Source of the DNA: Iodidimonas muriae
GTDB lineage: Bacteria; Pseudomonadota; Alphaproteobacteria; Sphingomonadales; Rhodothalassiaceae
Assembly (NCBI RefSeq): GCF_014647255.1
Contig: NZ_BMOV01000007.1
Location: forward strand, 112,237 to 176,236
Direction: 5' to 3'
DNA: 64,000 nucleotides
In this document: in pieces, positions 1 to 8,704 of the stretch
Position numbering within the stretch: the first letter of the stretch is position 1
How the letters are laid out: each line of letters begins with the position of its first letter
Position numbers and translations under genes: made by a program
Notes under the pieces: model-generated
What the model saw: only the letters and a program-made list of their open reading frames with translations
The model's database searches: none
What the model was told of the DNA's origin: nothing

Positions 1-271
1 CTTCCAAAATTTTGGGTAAGGCCGTCATGCCGTCCATCACCGGCATTTCAATATCGAGGACGACCACTTCCGGTTTCGCCGTTTCCAAAGATCGCAGCGC
101 CATCAAACCGTTTGATGCGGTTGCAACCACTTTAATCGTGCCGTCTTCTTCCAGATACCGCGTTAAAAAACCGCGGATAACGGCACTGTCGTCCACCACC
201 ATAACACGAAAGGGCGCAGCCGTTTCACCGGCTTTCGAAGAACGAACAGAACTATTCAACGATACTGACAC
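1..271 (-). CDS. cheB: CheB chemotaxis methylesterase, N-terminal receiver part (cut by window edge)
   Basis: The visible 90 residues are a response-regulator receiver domain. They show the acidic pair in VMVVDDSAVIR (about residues 23-33) and the phospho-acceptor Asp73 in VVLDIEMPVMDG. This wording and the position last in a cheA-cheW-cheY run point to CheB, the glutamate methylesterase/deamidase that resets chemoreceptors. The C-terminal esterase domain lies beyond the window, so the assignment rests on the receiver and on context. The start is taken as the GTG at 271, because an in-frame stop lies 27 bases upstream. An ATG 24 codons inside the frame is too late to leave room for the first strand of the domain. 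The gap to cheY is only 19 bases, consistent with one operon. Confidence 0.75.
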   Translation of the reverse strand, partial: MSVSLNSSVRSSKAGETAAPFRVMVVDDSAVIRGFLTRYLEEDGTIKVVATASNGLMALRSLETAKPEVVVLDIEMPVMDGMTALPKILE

Positions 272-290
272 AGGCAGACATCCGGCTGGC

Positions 291-656
291 TCACATCAAT
301 CCGACTTGAGCAAATTTGGCTTCGATAATTTCACGATCGAAAGGCTTCATGATGTATTCATCAGCCCCGGCTTCCATCGCTAGGCGAATATGGTTCATAT
401 CGTTTTCAGTGGTGCAAAATACAATCACAGGCTGACGAAGATCCGACCGCCCCCGAATTTGCTTCAGAAATTCCAAGCCATCCATGACCGGCATATTCCA
501 ATCCAGCAAAACCACATCGGGCGACATCCGTTCGCAGGCCCCCAAAGCATCCTTGCCATCCACGGCCTCTTCGATGGAAAAATCCAGTTCTTCAAGAATA
601 CGCCGTGCGACTCGACGAATGACTTTCGAGTCATCAACCACGAGGCAGGATTTCAT
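291..656 (-). CDS. cheY: CheY-like single-domain response regulator
   Basis: A 121-residue stand-alone receiver domain with the acidic pocket (VVDDSKVIRR, residues 6-15), phospho-acceptor Asp52 in LLDWNMPVMDG, a Thr in FCTTEND and the Lys in IMKPF. These are the standard CheY catalytic and switch residues. CheY carries phosphate from CheA to the flagellar motor or another target. A longer reading frame upstream is rejected: the ATG at 656 has GGAG seven bases ahead and gives the canonical domain length. It sits between cheW and cheB on the same strand. In alphaproteobacteria such CheY proteins can also act as phosphate sinks, which cannot be told apart here. Confidence 0.9.
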   Translation of the reverse strand: MKSCLVVDDSKVIRRVARRILEELDFSIEEAVDGKDALGACERMSPDVVLLDWNMPVMDGLEFLKQIRGRSDLRQPVIVFCTTENDMNHIRLAMEAGADEYIMKPFDREIIEAKFAQVGLM

Positions 657-690
657 AGACCAGCTCCGTTTCCATAAAATGCCGACATAA

Positions 691-1143
691 TCATGCCGCC
701 ACCGCGCCTTCTGCGCTGCCCAAAACCCTTTCAACGTCAAGGATTGCGAGCAATTCCCCATCAAGACGATAAATTCCCCGGCTGACCTCTCTCCACCGCT
801 GGTCCATGGTTACCGGATTTTTTTCCATCGTCTCATTTTCCAGATTCAGCACATCGCCAACTCTGTCGATCTGTAAGCTATATGGCTCGCCGTGGAATTC
901 CACAACAATGCTCATATCCTTACCACCATTGGCACGCGGCCCAAAGCCCATGCGTTCCCGCATATTGATGGCCGTGACGATACGCCCGCGCAGGTTCAAA
1001 ACACCAGCCACCCAGCCCGGAGCCAAAGGAATGCTCGTAATCTTTTGCGCGCTCAACACATCCTGAACAGCCAATACGGGAATCCCCAAAAGCTGCCCCT
1101 CAAGGCGCATCGTGACAAATTCATGCCCAAGGGAAGAAGCCAT
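691..1143 (-). CDS. cheW: CheW adaptor protein
   Basis: A 150-residue protein made almost wholly of one CheW domain. The family signature is visible in the stretch around residues 43-60, with GVLNLRGRIVTAINMR followed by a polar loop, and in the later PYSLQIDRVGDVL strand. CheW bridges chemoreceptors and CheA in the signalling array. The start is supported by a near-consensus AAGGAGG eight bases before the ATG. It lies 29 bases downstream of cheA and 34 bases upstream of cheY, so co-transcription is expected. No unusual feature is seen. Confidence 0.93.
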   Translation of the reverse strand: MASSLGHEFVTMRLEGQLLGIPVLAVQDVLSAQKITSIPLAPGWVAGVLNLRGRIVTAINMRERMGFGPRANGGKDMSIVVEFHGEPYSLQIDRVGDVLNLENETMEKNPVTMDQRWREVSRGIYRLDGELLAILDVERVLGSAEGAVAA

Positions 1144-1172
1144 TCTCAGTCCTCCTTGTAATGTAATTCAAT

Positions 1173-4100
1173 TCAGGCCGCATCGTCATGCAGCTTGATC
1201 TGCTGAGACAGGCTTTCCAAAAGCGCCTTCCGATCGAATTTCGCAATATAATCGTTGAAGCCTGCAGCCCGTCCGCGCTCAAGATGTTTGGGGCTTGAGA
1301 AACTGGACAAGGCAACCAACGGGGTATCGGCCCAACGGCCATCCTTTTTCAGAATATGCGCCAGTTCAAACCCGTCCATGCCCGGCATATCGATATCGGA
1401 AATGATCAGATCGAATGTTTCGCCCTCTTCCCGCAAATCCAAAGCCGCTTGCGCATGATCCACACAAACAAGGCTATAGCCCGCCACCTTCAGCAAGGGC
1501 TTCAACATATTTCTAAAGAAGGCACTGTCGTCGATCAGCAAGACACGGGTGCCGCGCGTGGGGGCAACATCGGTGTTCTGATCCCGCGATTTCAGCCAAT
1601 CATCAAAAGCTTGCGCCAGATAATAGGCCACATCGATCACTTCTGTGGCCTTTTCGCCAATGATCGCCGATCCGATCATGCCCGGCTTGCCCGAAACGAT
1701 TTTGATTTCCGCGTGGTCTTCCACGATGTCGAGGATCTCGTCCACCGCCAGACCCATGGTATAATCGCCATCGGTAAAGACCAGAACCGCCTGACGGCCT
1801 TCCGTGCGAAGCCCGGTCAAACCATCGGCCAAAACGATCGGCATCAAGGCCCCGCGATATTGCACCACATGGCGGCCATCGGACATTTCGATCTTGTCCA
1901 CCTCGATGTCTTCCAAACGCGCCACCAGCGGCAAAGGAACAGCCTTGCGGCTATTTTCGCCAGCCCGGAACAACAGCAAGGATTCCGATTCATCATTGAT
2001 GGTCAGATTTTCCACCATCGTTTTTTCTTCGACCGCATTGTTTTCGCCAGCCACACTGGAGCTGGCATTTTCGGCAATACCATTGGGGTCAAGGATCATG
2101 ATCACAGAGCCATCGCCCAGAATGGTATTCCCTGAATAGATCGACAGATCCTTCAAGATCGGCGCAACAGGCTTCACCACGATTTCTTCGGTATCAAACA
2201 CCTGATCGACAACGATCCCGAAGGTGAAGGCGCCAACCTGAGAGACAATGATGAAATCATCGGACGCGGCGTCTTCGCCTTTCCCTTCCGATGAATCGAA
2301 GCCGAGGATTTTGTTGAGATAGACCAGCGGCAACAGCCGGTTACGCAAGCGCAGAACCGGCGTATCCTTGATCCGCTCGATCTTGTGGTCGCTGCCATCC
2401 GCGGCCCGCACAAGCTCCAGAACGCTGATTTGCGGAATGGCAAAACGCTCGCTGGAGGCTTCGACAATCAGGGCCGACACAATGGCCAAGGTCAACGGGA
2501 TCTTGATCTGGAACGTGGTCCCTTTGCCCTCTACCGAGGTCATATCAATGGTGCCGCCAATCTTTTCGATATTGGTTCGCACCACATCCATGCCAACGCC
2601 ACGCCCCGACACACTGGTAACAGCCGCAGCGGTGGAAAAGCCCGCATGGAACACGAATTTCTGGATCTGCGCTTCGGACATATCGTCCAGCTCGGCGTCC
2701 GTTGCCAGCCCTTTTTCCAACGCTTTCTTGCGAATTTTGTTGGCGGCAATGCCACGGCCATCATCACGAATTTCGATGATGATATGCCCGCCTTCATGGA
2801 ACGCATTCAAAACGATGGTGCCATGATCCGGCTTGCCCATCGCCACGCGCTCGGCAGGGGTTTCGATGCCATGATCTGCGGAATTGCGCACCATATGAGT
2901 GAGCGGATCCTTGATCAGTTCCAGCACTTGCCGGTCAAGCTCGGTTTCCGCGCCACGCATATCCAGCTCGATCTTTTTATCCAGATCGACGGCCAAATCG
3001 CGCACGATACGCGGCAGCTTCGCCCAGGCATTGCCAATGGGCTGCATGCGGGTTTTCATCACCCCTTCTTGCAATTCGGTGGTGGTTTGCGACAGGCGCT
3101 GGATGGGGACGGTAAATTCGTTGTCTTCCTTTTCGCGCACCATCTGCAAAAGCTGATTGCGGGTCAGCACCAGTTCGCTGACCATATTCATCAGATCTTC
3201 CAAAAGATCCACCGACACACGAATGGATTGCGACGTGCGTTTTTCCACGGAACCGCCACGGGCCGCATCTTCATTCGCGGCCCCTGCAGCGGCTTTGGTC
3301 TCTTTTTGGGACGGCGCATTCTTACGCGATCCTTCAAGGGCAGCATCGCGGATCAATTCCAGACACATGGCCGCATCGTCGCGCACATCATTGGCCAGCC
3401 GCACTTCTTCAAAAACGGCTTTGGCTTCTGCAGCGAACAGATCGAATTCTTCATGCCCGAAGCCCGGCACCGATATGATCGAAGCCATCACATTGTTGGC
3501 CGCGTTTTCATCGTCTTTGAACAAAGAGGTCAAAAGGCCGGAAAATTTCGCTTGGCGCAAATTGTCATCAATGCCTTCAAAAAAGCTGCCCAGCTTTGCA
3601 TGGCGGGGCAAACGCTTGGCTAAAAGATGTGCCATAACGGCAATGGTATCATCGCCCCCTGCCCGTTCATAAAGGCGACCGCCAGCGCTTTCATTGCCCG
3701 CAGAAACCGCCTGCCCGTCATCATTGGCCGCCACATCATCATCGGGGCCGGGCGCCTCCATGAAGGCGCGTTCCAATTCATCCAGCGCCACTTCGCCCGG
3801 CTTCAAGGCCCGACCAAGGGTTGGCACGATTTCCAGATCCGGTTCGGATGCCGGCTTTGCCGCTGCTTCCGGCTCTCCGCCTTCGGCAATTTGATCCAGC
3901 TTGCCAATCAGCGGCCCATCATCGCCTTCCGGTTCTTGCTCTGTGGCTTCAAGCCCGCTGAGGATTTCCTTGATCCGGTCCAGACTTTCCAAAACCACCG
4001 TCACCGCAGACGGGGTAACGCTCAGCTCGCCATCGCGGAACTTCCCAAGAACATTTTCCGATGCATGGGCAACAGATTCAAGCCGTGGCAACCCCAGGAA

Positions 4101-4253
4101 ACCACAGGTCCCCTTGATGGTGTGCACAAGACGGAAAATATTATCCAAGACCTCCTTGTTATTTGGATCCTGCTCCAATTTCACCAATTCCACATCAACA
4201 ACATCAATGCTTTCTGCGGTTTCGGTCAGGAACTCATTAAGAAGATCATCCAT
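1173..4253 (-). CDS. cheA: CheA hybrid histidine kinase with two CheW-like domains and a C-terminal receiver
   Basis: The 1026-residue protein is longer than a classical CheA (about 650-700). Domains in order: an Hpt domain with phospho-His44 in VHTIKGTCGF; an acidic low-complexity linker (about 110-220); a helical segment of unknown role (about 220-310); dimerisation helices and an HATPase core with LTHMVRNSADHGIE, DDGRGI and GRGVGMDVV; a first CheW-like regulatory domain (about 610-745); a second CheW-like domain (about 755-885); and a receiver domain from about 899 with acceptor Asp953 in SDIDMPGMDG. The ATG is preceded by AAGGA at suitable spacing. The built-in receiver suggests a phosphate sink or internal regulation. 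The gene heads the cheA-cheW-cheY-cheB run and follows chpT after a hairpin. Confidence 0.95.
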   Translation of the reverse strand: MDDLLNEFLTETAESIDVVDVELVKLEQDPNNKEVLDNIFRLVHTIKGTCGFLGLPRLESVAHASENVLGKFRDGELSVTPSAVTVVLESLDRIKEILSGLEATEQEPEGDDGPLIGKLDQIAEGGEPEAAAKPASEPDLEIVPTLGRALKPGEVALDELERAFMEAPGPDDDVAANDDGQAVSAGNESAGGRLYERAGGDDTIAVMAHLLAKRLPRHAKLGSFFEGIDDNLRQAKFSGLLTSLFKDDENAANNVMASIISVPGFGHEEFDLFAAEAKAVFEEVRLANDVRDDAAMCLELIRDAALEGSRKNAPSQKETKAAAGAANEDAARGGSVEKRTSQSIRVSVDLLEDLMNMVSELVLTRNQLLQMVREKEDNEFTVPIQRLSQTTTELQEGVMKTRMQPIGNAWAKLPRIVRDLAVDLDKKIELDMRGAETELDRQVLELIKDPLTHMVRNSADHGIETPAERVAMGKPDHGTIVLNAFHEGGHIIIEIRDDGRGIAANKIRKKALEKGLATDAELDDMSEAQIQKFVFHAGFSTAAAVTSVSGRGVGMDVVRTNIEKIGGTIDMTSVEGKGTTFQIKIPLTLAIVSALIVEASSERFAIPQISVLELVRAADGSDHKIERIKDTPVLRLRNRLLPLVYLNKILGFDSSEGKGEDAASDDFIIVSQVGAFTFGIVVDQVFDTEEIVVKPVAPILKDLSIYSGNTILGDGSVIMILDPNGIAENASSSVAGENNAVEEKTMVENLTINDESESLLLFRAGENSRKAVPLPLVARLEDIEVDKIEMSDGRHVVQYRGALMPIVLADGLTGLRTEGRQAVLVFTDGDYTMGLAVDEILDIVEDHAEIKIVSGKPGMIGSAIIGEKATEVIDVAYYLAQAFDDWLKSRDQNTDVAPTRGTRVLLIDDSAFFRNMLKPLLKVAGYSLVCVDHAQAALDLREEGETFDLIISDIDMPGMDGFELAHILKKDGRWADTPLVALSSFSSPKHLERGRAAGFNDYIAKFDRKALLESLSQQIKLHDDAA

Positions 4254-4419
4254 ACGGCATATCCTTGCGACGAGAAGACGAGCGATCCTTGGTGCTCTCC
4301 CCCACCATGACAGGGAAAGGAGAGATTTTCAGCGTTCTTCAAAATCGCCGCAAACAATTAAAAAGCTGTAAAATATTAGACATAAACCAGACAAAAATCA
4401 CGAATCCGTGAAAACACGA

Positions 4420-4466
4420 AATCGGGCAGACCAAGCCGGAACGCCGGTCTTGTGCCCTGCCCGATT
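4420..4466 (-). terminator. Hairpin between chpT and cheA, putative terminator or processing site
   Basis: A perfect 9-base inverted repeat (AATCGGGCA at 4420-4428 and TGCCCGATT at 4458-4466) encloses further GC-rich complementary bases. Read on the minus strand it follows the chpT stop by about 30 bases. It is followed by a poor T-tract (TTTCGTGTTTTC). It could partly uncouple chpT from cheA. Confidence 0.5.
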
Positions 4467-4496
4467 TCACAAAAAAACAGCCTTAAAAGCCGTCTT

Positions 4497-5126
4497 TTAG
4501 ATAAAGGAAGCGCGAAAGATAATCTTTTCCGCTGTCGGCATTTCAACATCCAGCTTCGTGGGCAACTCTTTTGCCACAATTCCCGCCAAATAGGCCGGTG
4601 CCGTGCGTGGTTCCAGCGCGTCTTCATCAAGACGCCCTTCCAAAGCGGCACGACAGGCATCGGAAAAGATGAGCCGCGGGCCAGATGCGGTGATTTCCAG
4701 CAAATGCCCGTTTTCATGCGGCGAACTCTCCACCCGGATCACCCCGCCGCGAATAAGCCCTTCTCCGGCCAAAAGGGCCAAATTAAGAAGCAGCTTCAAC
4801 GCATTTTTCGGCATATTCTGAAGGCCGAGATTCCATTCCAATGTAATTTTGGAATCTTGCAAAAAGGCATTTAACGCCTTTTCCCCTTCTTTGGGATCGA
4901 CAACTTGTCCAAATCCGCCGCCAGCCCCAAAGGCCAGGCGGAAAAATTGCAGTCGGTTGGCCGTTTGGCGGGCGCTTTGATCCAAAAGCGACAGCACCTG
5001 ATCGCGCATCGCATCATCATGCTCGTCGGCTAAAATCTCGAGACCATTGGACAAAGCCCCCACAGGGCTGACAAGATCATGGCACAAACGTGAACATAAC
5101 AATGCCGCAAAACTGACCGACGACAT
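4497..5126 (-). CDS. chpT: ChpT-type histidine phosphotransferase
   Basis: The 209-residue protein begins with the ChpT dimerisation/phosphotransfer helix: LLCSRLCHDLVSPVGAL, with the phosphorylatable His16 followed by Asp. The rest matches the pseudo-HATPase fold of ChpT, including the helix with LNLALLAGEGLIRGG. ChpT relays phosphate from the hybrid kinase CckA to CtrA and CpdR in the alphaproteobacterial cell-cycle pathway. The start ATG has GGGGAG seven bases upstream. What is notable is the position next to the chemotaxis genes rather than with other cell-cycle genes. This may indicate that flagellar/chemotaxis expression and cell-cycle signalling are linked, which is inference. Confidence 0.88.
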   Translation of the reverse strand: MSSVSFAALLCSRLCHDLVSPVGALSNGLEILADEHDDAMRDQVLSLLDQSARQTANRLQFFRLAFGAGGGFGQVVDPKEGEKALNAFLQDSKITLEWNLGLQNMPKNALKLLLNLALLAGEGLIRGGVIRVESSPHENGHLLEITASGPRLIFSDACRAALEGRLDEDALEPRTAPAYLAGIVAKELPTKLDVEMPTAEKIIFRASFI

Positions 5127-5262
5127 TCCACTCTCCCCCGAAATAAACTGGCACGCATCGCGTAAAATTATCTGGTTGTTGCATCTTGGAACAAGATTCT
5201 ACAACACTCCATCCACTTTCATAGCCAATTTCAATCATTCGACAGCCTTCAAGGACTTCGCC

Positions 5263-6060
5263 ATGCAAAAAACTGCCCTGACAAATCCCCTCATTGATGT
5301 GTGTATCAAAGCCGGGCATGAAATCATGGCCGTGGCCCGCGCCGGGATCACCGTACGCACCAAAGACGATAAATCTCCGGTAACCTTGGCGGATGAACGC
5401 GCCGAACGGGTGATTCTGGCTGTTCTTAAAGAACTAACACCCGATGTGATGATCATCGCCGAAGAACAAGCCGCAGCGGGGGGGCTACCCGACCAGGTAG
5501 ATGGCCCCTTCTGGCTGGTGGACCCGCTGGATGGCACCAAAGAATTTTTGAAGGGCGGGCAGGATTTTACGGTCAATATCGCCCTGATTGAAAATGGCGC
5601 TCCCACCTTTGGCATCGTTTATTGCCCGGCCAATGGACGGCTGTTTGTGGGCGAACAAGACAAAGGCGCATGGCAGGCGGTCATATCCGGCGAGGACCAG
5701 ATCACCGAAAAACGCGCCATCAGCACCCGCCCCTGCCCTTCGCAACCGAAAATCGTCGCCAGCAAGTCCCACCGCAATGCCGAAACCGATGCCTATCTGG
5801 CGAAATATCCCGATGCGGAGCTGGTTTCCATCGGCAGCTCCTTGAAATTCTGTCTGGTGGCCACCGGAGAGGCGGATATTTATCCGCGCCTTGGCCCCAC
5901 CATGGAATGGGATACCGCCGCGGGCCATGCCGTGCTTTTGGCGGCAGGTGGCCGTATGGTTGATGAACAAGGTGCCGATTTCGGCTATTACAAGCCCGGC
6001 TTCAAAAACGGTTTCTTCCTGGCCTGGGGCGATAAAAACACCCGGCCCGAAGCCCTGTAA
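5263..6060 (+). CDS. cysQ: 3'(2'),5'-bisphosphate nucleotidase CysQ
   Basis: A 265-residue member of the inositol monophosphatase superfamily. Metal-binding motifs are visible: IIAEEQ (about residue 67), WLVDPLDGTKEFLKG (about 83-97) and MEWDTAAGHAVL near the C-terminus. The DGTKEF form of the second motif is typical of CysQ, which removes the 3'-phosphate of PAP produced during sulfate assimilation. The frame stays open upstream to 5047, but the ATG at 5263 has AAGGA nine bases before it and yields the family length. The upstream part overlaps chpT and is not believed. It converges on the dihydroorotase-family gene with three bases between stops. Confidence 0.9.
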   Translation: MQKTALTNPLIDVCIKAGHEIMAVARAGITVRTKDDKSPVTLADERAERVILAVLKELTPDVMIIAEEQAAAGGLPDQVDGPFWLVDPLDGTKEFLKGGQDFTVNIALIENGAPTFGIVYCPANGRLFVGEQDKGAWQAVISGEDQITEKRAISTRPCPSQPKIVASKSHRNAETDAYLAKYPDAELVSIGSSLKFCLVATGEADIYPRLGPTMEWDTAAGHAVLLAAGGRMVDEQGADFGYYKPGFKNGFFLAWGDKNTRPEAL

Positions 6061-6063
6061 GCT

Positions 6064-7428
6064 TCAAGCCCGTTTCATAAGTGCTTCATCACCTTGCGGG
6101 CGGATCGTTTCCTGAAAGCGGACAGGACGGCCGCCCGCTGTCCCCACAAGCTCGTCTTCACGCATCACGATCCGGCCGCGCACAATGGTGGCTGTGGGCT
6201 TGCCGGTCATCTGCATGCCGGTGAAAGGGCTCCACCCGCACCGGGCGGCAAGCCAGGTTTCTTCCACTGTCCAGCTTTTCTTGAGATCCACCAGCGTGAA
6301 ATCCCCGTCAAAACCGACCGCCAGACGGCCTTTATCGCGCAGATTGAACAACCGGTTGGCCCCATGGCTGGTCAGATCCACCAGCCGTTCCAAACTTAAC
6401 CGGCCTTGCGCCACATGGGTCAGAAGCAAAGGCAAAAGCGTTTGCACGCCGGGCATGCCCGATGGTGATGCCGGATAGGCTTTGGCCTTTTCTTCCCGCG
6501 TATGGGGCGCATGGTCCGAGCCGATCACATCCACCCGACCATCGGCCACCGCCTCCCATAAGGCGTCGCGGTGCCGTGCCTCACGAATGGGCGGGTTCAT
6601 CTGGGCATAGGTCCCAAGTTGCTTATAACAGTCTTCCCCTGCCAAAGTGAGATGCTGGGGTGTGGCTTCGATGCTGGCGATGTCCTTGTTTTCAGCAAGA
6701 AACGCCATTTCTTCTGCCGTGGTCACATGCAGTACATGGATGCGCCGCCCGGCCCGGCGCGCCAAGCCCACAATACGCTTTGTCGCCAAAAGTGCCGTTT
6801 GCACATCGCGCCAATCCGGATGGCTGGAAGGATCATCGGCCCGACACACGGATTTCCGTGCATTCAGCCGCTCTTCATCTTCTGCATGGATGGCCACCCG
6901 CCGGCGCCCCGATTGCAGGACCCGCAGCAAAGCCGCATCGTCGCTGACCAGAAGATCGCCGGTGGACGAGCCCATGAACACCTTGACGCCACAGCACCCC
7001 TCTTCTTGCTCCAAAGCGGCCAGTGCCGCTGCATTGTCGCCGGTTGCCCCCACATAAAAGGCGAAATCGCAAAACATGCGGTCACGGGCGCGCGATACCT
7101 TATCCGCCAAGGCCTCTGCCGTAGAGGTGGACGGCTTGGTATTGGGCATTTCAAATACCGCCGTCACCCCGCCCATCACGGCGGCGATGCTGCCACTTTC
7201 CAGATCTTCTTTATGTTCATTGCCCGGTTCACGGAAATGCACCTGGGTATCGATCACGCCGGGCAGAAGATGAAGCCCGGTTGCATCCATATCCTGCGCG
7301 GCCAAAGTGCCTTTCAGATCACCAATGGCGACGATACGGCCATCGCGCACCGCCACATCCGCCTTCCCGATCCCGTTATGCGATACGAGCGTTGCATTGC
7401 GGATACATAAATCGACGGTCTGGCTCAT
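6064..7428 (-). CDS. pyrC: Dihydroorotase-family amidohydrolase (PyrC/allantoinase-like)
   Basis: A 454-residue cyclic amidohydrolase of the urease superfamily. Seen are the first metal motif around residue 60-69 (VIDTQVHFREPG), the carboxylated-Lys region GVKVFMGSSTG, the two metal His in VAIHAEDE and HVLHVTTAEE, and the catalytic Asp in IGSDHAPHT. These match class I dihydroorotase, the third step of pyrimidine synthesis, which closes carbamoyl-aspartate to dihydroorotate. The usual HxH reads QVH here, with Gln at the first position. From memory this variant recurs in alphaproteobacterial homologues, so it may be a subfamily mark, but it leaves the exact substrate open. It is not near pyrB. 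A short SD-like AGGGA precedes the ATG. Confidence 0.8.
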   Translation of the reverse strand: MSQTVDLCIRNATLVSHNGIGKADVAVRDGRIVAIGDLKGTLAAQDMDATGLHLLPGVIDTQVHFREPGNEHKEDLESGSIAAVMGGVTAVFEMPNTKPSTSTAEALADKVSRARDRMFCDFAFYVGATGDNAAALAALEQEEGCCGVKVFMGSSTGDLLVSDDAALLRVLQSGRRRVAIHAEDEERLNARKSVCRADDPSSHPDWRDVQTALLATKRIVGLARRAGRRIHVLHVTTAEEMAFLAENKDIASIEATPQHLTLAGEDCYKQLGTYAQMNPPIREARHRDALWEAVADGRVDVIGSDHAPHTREEKAKAYPASPSGMPGVQTLLPLLLTHVAQGRLSLERLVDLTSHGANRLFNLRDKGRLAVGFDGDFTLVDLKKSWTVEETWLAARCGWSPFTGMQMTGKPTATIVRGRIVMREDELVGTAGGRPVRFQETIRPQGDEALMKRA

Positions 7429-7574
7429 GGGCTGTTCCCTTAATCTCCGACGCGGTTGTCCTTGGGTCTAGCCTGATCGCCCTTTTGCCTCAAGCAAGGA
7501 TATTTTCGCCCCTTCACATCGCCCCGACGAAGGCTTAACTGTGAGCCCCAACCGAAAACCCCAAGGAAGCCCCC

Positions 7575-8447
7575 ATGCCCACGCCCATTGCCGCTTGTAA
7601 ATTGCACAATCGCGCTGTTTTGAGCATCACAGGCCCCGATAGCCGGGATTTTCTGCAAGGCATTTTAACCAATACGATCTTTGCCGTAGGGCCGGATCGC
7701 GCCCTTTATGCAGCTCTTTTAACGCCGCAAGGTAAAATGCTGTTCGATTTTTTCATCACAGCCCATCAAGACGCCCTGTTGTTCGATTGTGAATCGAGCC
7801 GCAAAACCGACCTGATCAGGCGATTGATGATGTACCGGCTGCGGGCAAAAGCCGAAATCACCGACCGGTCCGACGATTTTTCCCTATGGGCCATTCCCCG
7901 CACCGAGCGCGATGATTCCGTTTTTGGCGATTTGGCAAAGGCAGGCGCTGCGAAAGCCTTTGAAGACGGGGTTCTTTATTGCGATCCGCGCGATCAGGGA
8001 ATGGGCTGGCGCGCCATTCTTCCCCAAAAGGCAACGATCTTCACCGATCAAGGCATGGAGCCATATGAAAGCCTCCGCCTGAGCCGGGGCATGACCGACG
8101 GCAGCCGCGACTTTGTGCCGGAAAAAACTTTGGCATTGGAAGCCAATCTGGATGTGTTCAATGGCGTTGATTTTTCCAAGGGCTGTTATGTGGGACAAGA
8201 ACTGACCGCCCGCACCAAACACCGCGGCAAGGTGCGCAAACGCCTTGTGCCCATCGAAATAGACGGCGACGCACCACAAAGCGGCACGGCCATCGAACAG
8301 GATGGCAAAACCGTAGGAGACATCCGGTCCAGCCATAAAAATGCAGCCATTGCCCTCTTGCGCATGGAGGCTCTTGAAGGCCCCGCATTGATGGCCGATG
8401 GCAAGGCGGTAACGGTGCGGCACCCATCATGGCTGGACGGGCTTTGA
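7575..8447 (+). CDS. ygfZ: YgfZ/GcvT-domain folate-binding protein
   Basis: The 290-residue protein has the YgfZ signature GCYVGQELTARTKHRG (about residues 207-222) with its conserved Cys, plus the N-terminal region around SRDFLQGILTN. YgfZ is related to the T-protein of glycine cleavage, binds tetrahydrofolate and helps repair or assemble certain Fe-S enzymes, including the tRNA thiotransferase MiaB. AAGGA lies seven bases before the ATG. It is divergent from the dihydroorotase-family gene and is followed by a very small membrane protein. Nothing unusual is seen in it. Confidence 0.9.
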   Translation: MPTPIAACKLHNRAVLSITGPDSRDFLQGILTNTIFAVGPDRALYAALLTPQGKMLFDFFITAHQDALLFDCESSRKTDLIRRLMMYRLRAKAEITDRSDDFSLWAIPRTERDDSVFGDLAKAGAAKAFEDGVLYCDPRDQGMGWRAILPQKATIFTDQGMEPYESLRLSRGMTDGSRDFVPEKTLALEANLDVFNGVDFSKGCYVGQELTARTKHRGKVRKRLVPIEIDGDAPQSGTAIEQDGKTVGDIRSSHKNAAIALLRMEALEGPALMADGKAVTVRHPSWLDGL

Positions 8448-8498
8448 AACACCGCCTAGACTTCGCCCCATAACAGGCATCTGTTTTGGGGAAGCATT

Positions 8499-8612
8499 AT
8501 GACAAACAAAAAAGCCCGCAAAGACGCCATGCGAAAAGGCGATAAACGGCTGCTTATCATGGCCGTCATTGCTGTATTGGTGATCCTGAGCATTTATGTG
8601 CTCATGGATTAA
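8499..8612 (+). CDS. Small single-span membrane protein (37 aa), function unknown
   Basis: A 37-codon frame reads MTNKKARKDAMRKGDKRLL and then a single hydrophobic stretch of about 15 residues ending in VLMD. The start has a GGGGAAG ribosome-binding sequence five bases upstream. The Lys/Arg-rich N-terminus before a single span predicts a cytoplasmic N-terminus (positive-inside rule). It lies 51 bases after ygfZ on the same strand. It is too short for confident family assignment. The basic head, hydrophobic tail and good SD make it more likely a real micro-protein than chance. Confidence 0.5.
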   Translation: MTNKKARKDAMRKGDKRLLIMAVIAVLVILSIYVLMD

Positions 8613-8625
8613 CCAGTCTCAAAAC

Positions 8626-8657
8626 GAACGTCTATATTGTACGTAAAGTTGACGTTC
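8626..8657. promoter_or_regulatory. 7-base inverted repeat upstream of the DUF4282 gene
   Basis: GAACGTC at 8626-8632 is mirrored by GACGTTC at 8651-8657. The right arm overlaps a TTGACG element that could be a -35 box for the gene at 8705. It may be an operator or a weak hairpin. No T-tract follows directly, so a terminator is less likely. Confidence 0.3.
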
Positions 8658-8704
8658 AAATAAAAATATGATCCACTTCACCTTTATGGGGAAAGGGGTC
8701 GGTC

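Noticed and set aside
2385..3623. A 412-codon open frame on the plus strand inside cheA.
   Set aside because: It lies antisense to a clearly coding gene and its His/Gln-rich product has no domain pattern; a by-product of codon use.
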